Below are positions 17,320 through 25,954 of a DNA stretch of 64,000 nt, piece by piece (position 1 is the stretch's first letter; the number at the start of each line of letters is the position of its first letter). The stretch comes from RPQJ01 sp963823535 (GTDB taxonomy: Bacteria; Pseudomonadota; Gammaproteobacteria; Steroidobacterales; Steroidobacteraceae): NCBI GenBank assembly GCA_963823535.1, contig CAWGLZ010000006.1, positions 1,178,001-1,242,000 on the forward strand, in the 5' to 3' direction. Position numbers and translations under genes: made by a program. A model generated the notes under the pieces. The model saw only the letters and a program-made list of their open reading frames with translations, had not been told where the DNA came from and made no database searches.

Positions 17320-17822
17320 GTGACGTCGGCATCGACGGTGCTTGCGCCGCGTCCTTTCGCTCGGCTAGGAGAGGTAATGGCGCGGAGTCCTTCCGGTCCA
17401 GCGCCCTTGAGGTACTCAAGGGCCATGTCGCGCCGCGTGGCATCGAGCAGGCGCTGGTAGCTGGTTCCTTCCTCGCGCAGGCGACGCTGGAGCGTGCTCG
17501 CGCTCTGGTTCAGCGAGCGGGCAATGCCGTCCTGCTCGAGATTCCCGGATGGCATGGCCTTCAGCAGCAACGCGCGGACCGTCGTCGCGACCGAGTTCGC
17601 CGTCATCCCCTCGATGTAGCGGGCAGCCATCCGGTCCGCCCCGGCGGCCAGTTGCCAGAGCCTTTGGATACGCTCGACGGGACAGCGGGCGTTCGTGCGG
17701 GCCAGCAGGCCAGGATCGATGCCCGCCTGCCGCGTCAGCGCGTCGAAATCGACGCCGTACGACAGCAGCGCTTCCTTCATCGGTGCCAGGGTCACGGCCA
17801 GGATCGTGGGCTTGTTGAGCAT
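17316..17822 (-). pseudogene. Degenerate AraC-family regulator (internal deletion, HTH truncated)
   Basis: 168 codons. Residues 1 to ~64 match the N-terminus of AraC regulators with an arabinose-binding-like domain (LLSYGVDFDALTRQAGIDP; CPVERIQRLWQLA). Residues ~70-140 jump straight to the pre-HTH and first helix-turn-helix (VRALLLKAMPSG; STLQRRLREEGTSYQRLL; MALEYL). About 130-150 central residues and the second HTH are missing relative to the usual ~330 aa; the last 30 residues (AGPEGLRAITSP) look unrelated. It keeps an open frame and an ATGA overlap with the following gene, so it may still be translated, but it cannot be a normal AraC protein. Confidence 0.7.
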
Positions 17823-18532
17823 TCAGCCTTGTCCGCGTGTTCTCACGAAAGCCTTGCCCTGCAGTCGGTGGGATTGCGGTGGCCCGCAACACGTTCTGAG
17901 GCGTGTGGACCAAAGTTTGCCGTCCTGCGACAGGAGTGCAGCCTCCAGCTGCCGATACAGTGCCGCAGCATGATGAACACGACAAGATCGAGGCACCGGC
18001 GACTGGTGCCACAGGCTCACGATGGATCGGGTGACCCGGCGATCGTGGCGCTCACCCAATTGCTCCAGTCGGAGCGTGAGTCCGACGGGGAGCGCAGTCA
18101 GGTCTTTCGAGGGGTGGTATGCACGATCTTCGGCGGTGGCGTTCATTCGGACGTAGATCCCGTCGTGGCGGACAAGTGCTTGATCGATCGATTCGAGTCG
18201 ACGGGCGCCGAGGCCATCCGGGCGTGCATGAGAGGGGACGAAGGTCTGGGCCACTACCTCGCGGCGTTGCGCAGGAGCGGTGGCTACCACTGCTGAGTCG
18301 AGGTCTCCCTTCGGCCGGCTTCACAGAGGAGCTGCCGCAACTCAGCCATCCGGCGCGGAGCCGGCCAGGGGTCCAGCAGCGCAAGGCCGGTCTCGGGCGG
18401 TCGTCCAGCGGTGATCGACCCCGGCGGGCGTCATTGGCGACCCGCTCGGCTCTGGGTCGACACCGGATCTGTTGGCATAACAAATTGATTTTTAACAGTA
18501 TTCATATTACTGGGTGACAGTTGATCCGGGCA
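17823..18532. other. Long intergenic region around a weak small ORF
   Basis: About 780 bases separate the AraC remnant and the phasin gene. Apart from the uncertain 108-codon frame at 17970 I see no recognisable coding signal, RNA or repeat. The last part (18475-18520) becomes A/T rich (AACAAATTGATTTTTAAC) before the phasin promoter. Confidence 0.5.
17970..18296 (+). CDS. Small hypothetical protein (uncertain)
   Basis: 108 codons from ATG 17970 (MMNTTRSRHRR). Codon third positions are G/C rich, and the predicted protein is soluble with an ordered look (PAIVALTQLLQSERESDG; LGHYLAALRRSGGYHC). It has no signal peptide, no membrane segment and no family I recognise. The ribosome site is weak (GCCGCAGC). 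In this G+C range such a frame can arise by chance, so I keep it as a low-confidence gene in an otherwise empty 780-bp gap. Confidence 0.3.
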   Translation: MMNTTRSRHRRLVPQAHDGSGDPAIVALTQLLQSERESDGERSQVFRGVVCTIFGGGVHSDVDPVVADKCLIDRFESTGAEAIRACMRGDEGLGHYLAALRRSGGYHC

Positions 18533-18585
18533 TTGACGTTGCCCGGCAGCCGAGTTATTGTGCAGTGCAACATTTTGCAGTGCAA
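18533..18585 (+). promoter_or_regulatory. Phasin promoter with duplicated TGCAGTGCAA operator-like element
   Basis: TTGACG (18533-18538), 17 bases, then TATTGT (18556-18561) makes a plausible sigma-70 promoter. TGCAGTGCAA occurs at 18561-18570 and again at 18576-18585, 15 bases apart, over the expected transcript start. TGC/GCA-rich repeats before phasin genes are known binding sites of the PHA repressor PhaR, which is released by polymer granules. The match to PhaR is inference. Confidence 0.55.
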
Positions 18586-18606
18586 AATAACCCTCGGGAG
18601 CCGCAG

Positions 18607-19140
18607 ATGATCAACCAGATGCAGGATTTCATGAACGAGCAGGTGCAGATTCTCACGGGCCAGGCCCAGAAGTTCGGCACGGATCCGCTGACCGGCCTGC
18701 GCGAAACGCTGGGCTACTCCGTGCAGGGCTTCGAGTCACTCAAGGAGCCGGTGCGGGTCGCGGCAAAGTCGGGCATCCAGCTGTCGGCTGTCTCACAGAA
18801 GGCGGCCCAGGAACTGATCGAACTGCAGTCCGGGATGCTCACGGCCGCATTGACCGATGTCGCCACCAGCCTCGAGCGGGCAGCGAGTGCGAAGAGCCTG
18901 GCTGACCTCTTCTCGGCACAGGCCGAGACGATGAAGGACAGCGGCGAGCGCCTGGTGGCCGATGCCAACCGGGCGGTCGGGATCTTCACCGACGCTGGCC
19001 GAGGCGTGCAGAAGATTGCGACCCAGGCCTACGAGACCGTCGCGAAGACGGGTACGGCCGAGCCGCGCGCTGCGAAGGCCAGCCGGGCCCGCAAGACGAA
19101 GCGCGCCAGCCGCAAGCCCGCTGCGAAGGCCGCGGCCTGA
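18607..19140 (+). CDS. Phasin family protein (PHA granule-associated)
   Basis: 177 aa from ATG 18607, with CGGGAG upstream. The sequence is a long amphipathic helix-rich domain of Phasin_2 type (FMNEQVQILTGQAQKFG; GYSVQGFESLKEPVR; LADLFSAQAETMK) that coats polyhydroxyalkanoate granules. The last ~25 residues are Lys/Ala/Arg rich (KASRARKTKRASRKPAAK), a histone-like tail that may bind DNA or the nucleoid and help granule segregation. No PHA synthase gene is in the window. Expression is likely tied to polymer through the repeated upstream element; a terminator pair follows. Confidence 0.92.
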   Translation: MINQMQDFMNEQVQILTGQAQKFGTDPLTGLRETLGYSVQGFESLKEPVRVAAKSGIQLSAVSQKAAQELIELQSGMLTAALTDVATSLERAASAKSLADLFSAQAETMKDSGERLVADANRAVGIFTDAGRGVQKIATQAYETVAKTGTAEPRAAKASRARKTKRASRKPAAKAAA

Positions 19141-19156
19141 CCCGCACTGTCGATCC

Positions 19157-19179
19157 GGCGCCTGCGCAGAGCAGGCGCC
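19157..19179 (+). terminator. Hairpin after the phasin gene
   Basis: GGCGCCTGC (19157-19165) pairs perfectly with GCAGGCGCC (19171-19179) around a 5-base loop, 16 bases after the phasin stop. It has no T run, so it may protect the mRNA end or pause polymerase before the stronger terminator downstream. Confidence 0.55.
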
Positions 19180-19199
19180 GAACCATTCTCCCCCTGATT

Positions 19200-19226
19200 G
19201 CGCCCTCCTCGGAGGGCGCTTTTTTT
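19200..19226 (+). terminator. Rho-independent terminator
   Basis: GCGCCCTCC (19200-19208) and GGAGGGCGC (19211-19219) form a 9-bp stem, followed by seven T (19220-19226). It separates the phasin transcript from the YbjQ-type gene. Confidence 0.88.
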
Positions 19227-19273
19227 CGGGTGCTAGGATGAGCCGGTTGGTCAGGCAACCCACAGGAGCAGAA

Positions 19274-19594
19274 ATGCAGATCACCACGACACCCAGCATC
19301 GAAGGGCGGCGGATCACGAAGTACTGCGGCGTGGTTGCGGGCGAAGCGATTCTCGGCGCAAACCTGTTCAAGGACCTGTTTGCCGGCATCCGTGACCTTG
19401 TCGGCGGGCGCTCGGCGACCTACGAGCGTGAACTGCAGCGGGCGCGGGACATGGCCTTGCAGGAGATGCAGGAACGCGCGGCCGAACTCGGGGCGAATGC
19501 CGTCGTCGGGATCGATCTCGACTACGAGGTGCTGGGCCAGGGGAACGGCATGCTCATGGTCTCGGCGAGCGGGACCGCCGTCGTCGTCGACTAG
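19274..19594 (+). CDS. YbjQ family protein (UPF0145)
   Basis: 106 aa from ATG 19274 with an ACAGGAGCAG ribosome site. Whole length matches the YbjQ/UPF0145 family: a short lead strand, YCGVVAGEAILGANLFKDLF, the charged helix YERELQRARDMALQEM and the signature LGANAVVGIDLDYEVLG. These proteins form a pentameric ring and have been called heavy-metal-binding on structural grounds, but their cellular job is not known. No signal peptide. Stands alone; a convergent YjbQ-type gene ends 15 bases downstream. Confidence 0.93.
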   Translation: MQITTTPSIEGRRITKYCGVVAGEAILGANLFKDLFAGIRDLVGGRSATYERELQRARDMALQEMQERAAELGANAVVGIDLDYEVLGQGNGMLMVSASGTAVVVD

Positions 19595-19609
19595 CGGCTA
19601 GGCGCATCG

Positions 19610-20029
19610 TCAGGGGCTGAGGTGCGCCACGACCCGCCGCGAGTGCGCACGGCGGCGATGCTCGAACAGATAGATCCCCTGCCACTGCCCGAGGGCGGGT
19701 CGACCTGCCGACACGGGAATCGAGATCGACACGGCCGTGAGCGCGGCCTTGATGTGGGCCGGCATGTCGTCCGGACCCTCGGTCGTGTGGAGCATCCACC
19801 GCATCGACGGGTCGTCTGACGACGGCACCAGTCTGCGGAAGAATTCGTCGAGATCCCGACGCACGTCGGGGTCCGCGTTCTCCTGCACGCAGAGCGAGCA
19901 GGACGTGTGCTGCACGAAGAGGGTCAGCAGACCCTGTTCGACGCCGCACTGGCTGACGAAGCGCTCGACTTCGCTGGTGAACTCGTGAAGCCCCGCACCG
20001 GAGGTCTGGATGGTGAGTACGGTCTGCAT
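19610..20029 (-). CDS. YjbQ family protein (UPF0047, secondary thiamine-phosphate synthase type)
   Basis: 139 aa from ATG 20029, preceded by ACGGAGAG. The family signatures LTLFVQHTSCSLCVQENAD and MLHTTEGPDDMPAHIKAAL are complete, with conserved His and Cys residues that bind metal, and the end LGQWQGIYLFEHR is typical. Family members have a thiamine-phosphate synthase side activity in E. coli; the real substrate is unknown. Compact cytoplasmic protein with no adjacent partner; it converges on the YbjQ gene and is divergent from the DUF1428 gene. Confidence 0.94.
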   Translation of the reverse strand: MQTVLTIQTSGAGLHEFTSEVERFVSQCGVEQGLLTLFVQHTSCSLCVQENADPDVRRDLDEFFRRLVPSSDDPSMRWMLHTTEGPDDMPAHIKAALTAVSISIPVSAGRPALGQWQGIYLFEHRRRAHSRRVVAHLSP

Positions 20030-20174
20030 CGGCTCTCCGTGGCAGCGGGTTTGGCAATGGCGGCAAAAGAGGGCACGATCCCATTCCACCGGCGTCGGGG
20101 AGCCCCTGACGGGTTGCCACACCGAGGCCGCGGCGGCTGTCATTCGCGCAACTCGAGTATACGGGGGGGTGCCC

Positions 20175-20537
20175 ATGGCCAGGTATGTCGACGGATTTGT
20201 CGTTCCGATTCCGAAGCGCAACATCGATGCGTACCGCCGCCTGTCACGCAAGGCGGGCCGGGTGTGGCGTGAACACGGTGCGCTCGAGTACATCGAGTGC
20301 ATCGCTGACGACGTCAAGCCCGGCCGGTACACGTCCTTTCCGCAGGCCGTGAAGCTCAAGCCCGACGAGGTCGTCTGGTTTTCGTGGATCGTGTTCAAGT
20401 CGCGCCGTGACCGGGATCGCGTGAACGCCCGGGTGATGAAAGACCCGCGTCTCGCGTCCATGATGGATCCCAAGGCGATGCCGTTCGACGGCAAGCGCCT
20501 GATCTACGGCGGCTTCAAGGCGATGGTCAGCCTCTGA
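20175..20537 (+). CDS. DUF1428 family protein
   Basis: 120 aa, start ATG 20175 after GGGGGGGTGCCC. The whole chain matches DUF1428 (ferredoxin-like dimeric alpha/beta barrel): YVDGFVVPIPKRNIDAYRR, a central FPQAVKLKPDEVVWFSW and the end MPFDGKRLIYGGFKAMV. The function is unknown; the fold is shared with small stress or antibiotic monooxygenase-like proteins. It stands alone with a 226-bp gap before the alkyl sulfatase gene. Confidence 0.93.
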   Translation: MARYVDGFVVPIPKRNIDAYRRLSRKAGRVWREHGALEYIECIADDVKPGRYTSFPQAVKLKPDEVVWFSWIVFKSRRDRDRVNARVMKDPRLASMMDPKAMPFDGKRLIYGGFKAMVSL

Positions 20538-20763
20538 GGGCACGCATCGCTGCTGGCAGGTGTCAGGTTTGCAAGTACTGCAGAAAGACGCTGTCGGTAA
20601 CGTCGCGCTACCAGGGGACGCCTAGCATCGAGGCGCATCGTGCGAGCCGCAGGTCGTTCATGCGTGAAACGTATCAAAGCGGCCCGAACATTGCATTGGT
20701 CAGCCAAACAGCACATGCAGCACACTCGGGCGTTCGATCGAGCGCGAAGCCGAGGGGGTAGGT

Positions 20764-22878
20764 ATGCGATGCAGAAATCGATTCACCGGGCGACTGGCCA
20801 TGGTTGCTACCGCGCTCGGGCTCCTGTGCGGCGGCAGCGCCTGGGCGGCCAGTAGCGCAGGCGTGCCGTCGGACCCGGGCGGGATGGAAGGCAAGCACTT
20901 CAGCCCGAAGGGCCAGATGCCGTCGAAGTTCACCATCGACCTGCAGAACGGCCAGCGCGCTACGCTGCCGTTCGAGGACAAGCGCGACTTCGAGGAAGCG
21001 CAGCGTGGCTTCATCGCGGCGCCGCCGTACCGGCAGATCATGGCCGACGCTGGAAACGTCGCCTGGGACATGGGCAGCTACGACTGGCTCCTGCAGGACA
21101 AGCAGTTCGACAGCATCCATCCCTCGCTGCAGCGCGAGGCGATCCTCAACATGGCCTATGGACTGTACGAAGTGGTGCCGGGCCGCATCTACCAGGTCCG
21201 CGGCTTCGACCTCTCCAACATGACGGTCATCAAGGGCGACACGGGCTGGATCCTCTTCGACGTGTTGACCTCCAAGGAGACGGCCGCGGCGGCGCTCGAG
21301 CTGGTCAACGAGAAGCTGGGCGCGCGTCCGGTCGTCGCAGTCATCTATTCCCATTCGCATGCCGATCACTTTGGCGGTGTTCGCGGCGTGGTCGACGAAG
21401 CCGACGTGACGAGCGGCAAGGTGCCGATCATCGCGCCGGTTGGCTTCATGAAGCATGCCGTGGCCGAGAACGTGTACGCCGGTACAGCCATGACGCGTCG
21501 TCTGTTCTATCAGTACGGCGTGCTGCTGCCTCGCAGCCCGTTCGGGCACGTGGACCAGTCGATCGGCAAGAACGTTTCCGCGGGTAATATCGGCCTGATC
21601 CCGCCGACCCGGATCATCGACAAGGATTTCGAGCAACTGACGATCGACGGCGTGACGATGGAATTCCAGAACACGCCGGGCACCGAGGCGCCGGCCGAGA
21701 TGAACACGTGGTTCCCGCAGTTCAAGACGTTCTGGGCGGCCGAGAACATCACGGGGACGATCCACAATATCTACACCCTGCGCGGGGCGCTGGTGCGCGA
21801 CGCGCTCGAGTGGTCCAAGCAGATCAACGTGGCGCTCTACCGCTACGGGCAGCAGGCCGAGGTGATGCTGGCTTCCCACAGCTGGCCGCGGTGGGGCAAT
21901 GCGCGCATCCAGGAAGTCATGCGGGCGCAACGCGACACGTATGCCCACCTGAACAATCAGGTGCTGCACCTGGCGAACCAGGGCGTGACGATCAACGAGA
22001 TCCACAACGTCTACGAGCTGCCGAAGAGCCTGAAGGCACAGTGGGCGGCGCACAGTTACCACGGCTCCGAGGAGCACAACAGCCGGGCCGTCATCAACCG
22101 CTACCTGGGGTACTGGGACGCGAACCCGGCCACGCTCATCCCGCTGTCGCCGCGCGACTCCGCGCCGCTTTACGTCGAGATGATGGGCGGTTCGGCGAAG
22201 ATCATCGCCAAGGGCCGGGAACTCCATGCGCAGGGTGAAGACCGACTTGCCCAGGAGATCCTCAACAAGCTCGTCTATGCCGAGCCGGGCAACCAGGAGG
22301 CAAAGGACCTGCTGGCCGACGTCTTCGAGCAGATCGGCTACCAGCAGGAAAGTCCCAGTGTCCGCAACAGCTTCCTGGCAGGTGCGCTCGAACTGCGGTC
22401 CGGCGTTCCGACCGGGGCATCGCCCAAGTCGAGCGGACCTGACCTGATCCGGGCAATGACGACGGACCTGTGGCTCGACTACCTCGGCGTGCGCCTCGAC
22501 AGCGAGAAGGCGGGAGATGCTCACTTCATCATCAACCTCGTCACGCCTGACAACGGAGAGAAGTACGCCGTCGAGCTGAGCAATGGCGCGCTCACCAACA
22601 TCAGGGGATATCAGGCGCCGAATGCCGACCTGACCATCACCATGAACCGCTCGGATCTCGAGACGGTCTTGACGGGCCAGGCCACGTTCGATCAGCAGGT
22701 CGAACGTGGCAAGGCGACAATGGTCGGCGACCGCCAGCCCTATGAGCAGCTCAAGGGCATGCTGGTGCAGTTCAGTCCGGCCTGGGAGATTCTGCCCGGC
22801 ACGATTCCCGAGAAGCTCGGCGGCACGGCGCCAGATCCGTTCCAGCAGGTCCCGCCGGCGCGGACGGACGGCGGTTGA
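20764..22878 (+). CDS. Exported alkyl sulfatase, metallo-beta-lactamase fold (SdsA1-like)
   Basis: 704 aa from ATG 20764 (GAGGGGGTAGGT upstream). Signal peptide residues ~1-28 (ATALGLLCGGSAWA). The metal site is complete: H197-S-H199-A-D201-H202 in SHSHADHFGG, the TEAPAEMN and FWAAENITGT acidic ligands, and ASHSWPRWGN His. The C-terminal ~120 residues are an SCP2-like sterol/lipid-binding domain (YAVELSNGALTNIRG). SdsA1-type enzymes hydrolyse primary or secondary alkyl sulfates such as SDS in the periplasm, giving alcohol and sulfate. First gene of a likely operon with the small exported protein (26-base gap) and a GMC oxidoreductase. Confidence 0.93.
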   Translation: MRCRNRFTGRLAMVATALGLLCGGSAWAASSAGVPSDPGGMEGKHFSPKGQMPSKFTIDLQNGQRATLPFEDKRDFEEAQRGFIAAPPYRQIMADAGNVAWDMGSYDWLLQDKQFDSIHPSLQREAILNMAYGLYEVVPGRIYQVRGFDLSNMTVIKGDTGWILFDVLTSKETAAAALELVNEKLGARPVVAVIYSHSHADHFGGVRGVVDEADVTSGKVPIIAPVGFMKHAVAENVYAGTAMTRRLFYQYGVLLPRSPFGHVDQSIGKNVSAGNIGLIPPTRIIDKDFEQLTIDGVTMEFQNTPGTEAPAEMNTWFPQFKTFWAAENITGTIHNIYTLRGALVRDALEWSKQINVALYRYGQQAEVMLASHSWPRWGNARIQEVMRAQRDTYAHLNNQVLHLANQGVTINEIHNVYELPKSLKAQWAAHSYHGSEEHNSRAVINRYLGYWDANPATLIPLSPRDSAPLYVEMMGGSAKIIAKGRELHAQGEDRLAQEILNKLVYAEPGNQEAKDLLADVFEQIGYQQESPSVRNSFLAGALELRSGVPTGASPKSSGPDLIRAMTTDLWLDYLGVRLDSEKAGDAHFIINLVTPDNGEKYAVELSNGALTNIRGYQAPNADLTITMNRSDLETVLTGQATFDQQVERGKATMVGDRQPYEQLKGMLVQFSPAWEILPGTIPEKLGGTAPDPFQQVPPARTDGG

Positions 22879-22904
22879 GCCTCGCCGCGGGCAGGAGAGC
22901 GCAA

Positions 22905-23345
22905 ATGGGTTCTGTGAACAACGCGATTCGGGCGATCATCCTGGCCCTGGTGGGTTGTCTGCCTTCCAGCGCCTGGTCGCAGGTGTCCATCAAGGACAAG
23001 ACCAACGTCGTGGTACTCAAGCAGGCGCCGGCGCGACCGGCAGGCACGGCGGTGGCGCTGCTGGCCTCGGCGCCGACGGACCGGCCCTACGAGGAGTTGT
23101 GCATTCTGTCGGGCACGGGCGGGCAGACGATCATGAACGCCAAGACGGGCGCGGAGCTCGTCGAGAAGATGAAGGTCGCAGCGCTCGAGTGTGGGGCCGA
23201 TGCGATGATCGTCCGGTCGATGTCCGATCAGACCTGGAAGCCGTTCCGCGGCGGCATCGACCAGGGTTCACGCGCAGAAGCGGTCGCGATCCGGTACCTG
23301 GACGACCCGGCCGGCACGCCGTCCGACGAGGGTCGGCGAGACTGA
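22905..23345 (+). CDS. Small exported protein of unknown function
   Basis: 146 aa from ATG 22905, with CAGGAGAG upstream; a TTG at 22875 overlapping the sulfatase stop is less likely. Residues ~1-25 are a signal peptide ending PSSAWSQ. The mature chain carries the pattern ELVEKMKVAALECGADAMIV, similar to the core helix-strand of RcsF and YbjQ-like folds, with two cysteines (C-terminal of EELC and LECG) that could pair. No named family recognised. Its place between sulfatase and GMC oxidoreductase suggests a periplasmic accessory role (inference). Confidence 0.72.
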   Translation: MGSVNNAIRAIILALVGCLPSSAWSQVSIKDKTNVVVLKQAPARPAGTAVALLASAPTDRPYEELCILSGTGGQTIMNAKTGAELVEKMKVAALECGADAMIVRSMSDQTWKPFRGGIDQGSRAEAVAIRYLDDPAGTPSDEGRRD

Positions 23346-23386
23346 CCTGACCTTGACTCGAACTTGCAGACGCAGGAAACAGAGCC

Positions 23387-24985
23387 ATGAGCAAGACCTT
23401 GGACTATGACTGGCTGGTCGTCGGTTCGGGATTCGGCGGCAGCGTCTCTGCCCTGCGCCTGTCTGAGAAGGGCTATCGAGTCGCCGTGCTCGAAGCGGGC
23501 AGGCGCTACCGGGACCAGGACTACGCCGCGACCACCTGGGATCTGAAGCGATTCCTGTGGGCGCCGTTCCTCGGGCTGCGGGGCATCTTCCGCCTCACGC
23601 CCTTCAAGGACGTCTTCATCGCCAGCGGCACGGCCGTCGGCGGCGGCAGCGTGGTGTACGCGAATACGCTGTATCGCGCGAGCCCGGAGTTCTTCACCAA
23701 CCCGCAGTGGAAGGATCTCGCGGACTGGGCCCGCGAGCTCGAGCCGCACTACGACACGGCCGAGCGCATGCTCGGCGTAGAACAGGTGCAACGCGAGAGC
23801 GACGGGCAGAAGCTGCTGAAGGAGGTTGGCAAGCAGTTGGGTGTCGAGCACACGTTCAAGCGCACTCCGGTGGGCGTGTACTTCGGTCACCCGGGCACGA
23901 CCGTGGCGGACCCGTATTTCGGCGGGGAGGGGCCTGCACGCACCGGTTGCACCTTCTGCGGTGCCTGCATGGTCGGCTGCCGGGAGGGTGCCAAGAACAC
24001 CCTGCTCAAGAACTACCTGTGGTTTGCCGAGAAGCGCGGGGCGCAGATCCTGCCGGAACGCGAGGTCGTCGACATCCGTCCGCTCGGCGCCGAGGACGGC
24101 AGTGACGGCTATCTCGTGACGACGCAGAGACCGGGCGCCTGGTTCCGCAAGCAGCGCCTGACGTTCACCGCGCGTGGCATCGTGATGTCGGCCGGTTCCC
24201 TCGGCACCAACCGACTCCTGGCGAAGTGCAAGCTCGATGGGTCACTGCCCCGCATCAGCAGCCAGCTCGGCCATCTGGTGCGCACCAACAGCGAGTCGAT
24301 CCTGGCCGTCACGCTGCCGGAGGGCATGGCCAAGCCGTGGAACGACGTGGCGATCAGCGCCAGCATCTACCCGAAGCCCGATACGCACATCGAGTTCGTC
24401 ACCTACGGGAAACACGGCGATTTCATGGCGCTGCTCTACACCCTGCTCACGGGCGACGGCAGCCGGCTGACGCGGCCACTGATGTGGCTGGGCAACATCG
24501 TGCGCCACCCGATCACCTTCCTGAAGACGCTGTGGCCCGTCGGCTGGTCGCGTCGGACCGTGATCTTCCTGGTGATGCAGAGCCTGGACAACGCAATCTC
24601 GTTCCGTGCGAAGCGCGGACTGTTCGGCGGCGTCTCGCTCAGCACGCAGCAGGATCCCGAAAAGCCCAACCCGACGTTCATCGAGGCGGGGAATCGCGCG
24701 GCGGAGTGGCTGGCCTCGCACACGGGGGGCTATGCACAGAGCATGGTGCTCGAGGCATGGGCCAACATCCCGACCACGGCCCATATCCTGGGGGGCGCGG
24801 CTGTCGGCCGCGACGAGAACGCGGGCGTCGTCGATTCCTGCGGGCGACTGTTCGGCTACCGGAATTTCCTGGTCTGCGACGGCTCGACGGTGCCGGCCAA
24901 TCCCGGCGTGAATCCCTCGCTGACCATCACGGCGATGTCAGAGTACGCGATGAGCCACGTGCCGGCGGTCACTGCCGTCGCCTGA
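23387..24985 (+). CDS. GMC-type FAD oxidoreductase (cholesterol-oxidase-like)
   Basis: 532 aa from ATG 23387 with GGAAACAGAGCC upstream. FAD-binding GxGxxG lies at residues 11-20 (VVGSGFGGSVSALRLSEK), followed by AVLEAGRRY and ASGTAVGGGSVVYAN. A four-Cys segment GCTFCGACMVGCREGAKN resembles a ferredoxin motif and is common in this branch. The C-terminal catalytic region ends VPANPGVNPSLTITAMSEY. Such enzymes oxidise sterols or long-chain/secondary alcohols with flavin. It is 41 bases behind the small exported protein and follows the alkyl sulfatase, so it could oxidise the alcohol that enzyme releases. Confidence 0.9.
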   Translation: MSKTLDYDWLVVGSGFGGSVSALRLSEKGYRVAVLEAGRRYRDQDYAATTWDLKRFLWAPFLGLRGIFRLTPFKDVFIASGTAVGGGSVVYANTLYRASPEFFTNPQWKDLADWARELEPHYDTAERMLGVEQVQRESDGQKLLKEVGKQLGVEHTFKRTPVGVYFGHPGTTVADPYFGGEGPARTGCTFCGACMVGCREGAKNTLLKNYLWFAEKRGAQILPEREVVDIRPLGAEDGSDGYLVTTQRPGAWFRKQRLTFTARGIVMSAGSLGTNRLLAKCKLDGSLPRISSQLGHLVRTNSESILAVTLPEGMAKPWNDVAISASIYPKPDTHIEFVTYGKHGDFMALLYTLLTGDGSRLTRPLMWLGNIVRHPITFLKTLWPVGWSRRTVIFLVMQSLDNAISFRAKRGLFGGVSLSTQQDPEKPNPTFIEAGNRAAEWLASHTGGYAQSMVLEAWANIPTTAHILGGAAVGRDENAGVVDSCGRLFGYRNFLVCDGSTVPANPGVNPSLTITAMSEYAMSHVPAVTAVA

Positions 24986-25165
24986 GCCCGAGGGAATCTC
25001 GCCCCGCCGCGCCGTTGGACTGACCCGAGAACAGGGTAATGAGGCGACGCGGCGGAGCGATCGCGCAAACATGATCAAGCGCGCCATCACATTCTGATTA
25101 GAACGAGCGCGCGAGTCCAGAGTTCGTTGCGAAGTTCGTGTGGAACGTCTGGCGCGTCGACCGCG

Positions 25166-25954
25166 TCATGAGTGGCCCGGCTGCGCATCGCGTGTCCCGT
25201 TCGCGGAGCGGGCCGTGAGATGCAGCAGCACCGCCAGCACTGCCATGACCCAGACGATGACGGCACTCGACGGCAGGTCCGTGACCAGCGAGAGCACGAG
25301 CCCGAGCGCGTAACTCGCGACGCCGAGCGCATAGCCGAGCCCGAGCTGTCGGCCGCGAGTGTGACGATAGGTCGCCACCGCGGGCACGATCAGCGTCGTG
25401 AACACGAGGTACACGCCGACGAGCTGCACCGACATCGTGACCATGATGGCGAAGATCACGTAGAAGCCGATGTTGCCGACACGTTCGCGCCAGCGGAACC
25501 ACGCGACCAGGAAGAGAGCCGTGAGGGCGGCGGCGCGCAGCAGCTGCTCGGTCGAGACCCACAGGATCTGTCCGGCCAGCAGGTCCTTGAGCTGTTCGCC
25601 GCCGTGCGGATTATTGGCCAGCAGCAGGATCTGCGCAGTCGAGGCCAGGATGAAGAGGATGCCGATCAGGGCCTCCTGGACTTCGGGGCGCCTGCGCTCC
25701 GTCCACGTCAGCAGGCCGGCGCCCAGCAGCGCCGCGGCGACGGCCGCCAGCTGGGTGCCCCAGCCCTCGAGTTCGAGACCGACGGTGTCGGCGACGATCA
25801 CGCCCAGTGCGGCCACCTGGGCAATGGCGAGATCGATGAACACGATCCCGCGCCGCAGGACCTGCTGCCCCAGCGGCACGTGCGAGATCACCACCAGCAG
25901 GCCGGCGATCAGTGCCGGGCCGATGATGCCAAGGTTGCCGGGCAGGTCGGTCAC
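25166..25954 (-). CDS. znuB: Metal (zinc-type) ABC transporter permease, ZnuB family
   Basis: 262 aa from GTG 25954, which overlaps the upstream binding-protein stop as GTGA. Eight or so hydrophobic segments of ABC-3 type: PALIAGLLVVISHVPLG, VFIDLAIAQVAALGV, LIGILFILASTAQILLL, VGVYLVFTTLIVPAVA and VMAVLAVLLHL. The FIDLAIAQ-type loop is the usual ATPase contact. Imports Zn2+ or Mn2+ through the inner membrane with an ATPase. No ATPase gene is next to it or anywhere in the window, which is unusual for a znu cluster. Last gene of its operon. Confidence 0.9.
   Translation of the reverse strand: MTDLPGNLGIIGPALIAGLLVVISHVPLGQQVLRRGIVFIDLAIAQVAALGVIVADTVGLELEGWGTQLAAVAAALLGAGLLTWTERRRPEVQEALIGILFILASTAQILLLANNPHGGEQLKDLLAGQILWVSTEQLLRAAALTALFLVAWFRWRERVGNIGFYVIFAIMVTMSVQLVGVYLVFTTLIVPAVATYRHTRGRQLGLGYALGVASYALGLVLSLVTDLPSSAVIVWVMAVLAVLLHLTARSANGTRDAQPGHS

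Noticed and set aside
17970..18296. Small frame considered as the missing part of the AraC gene
   Set aside because: It lies on the opposite strand, and its residues do not resemble the missing middle of an AraC protein.
20538..20763. Gap searched for a small gene or RNA
   Set aside because: Only scattered short repeats (TTGCAAGTACTGCA) were seen; no convincing hairpin with T run or ribosome-bound frame.
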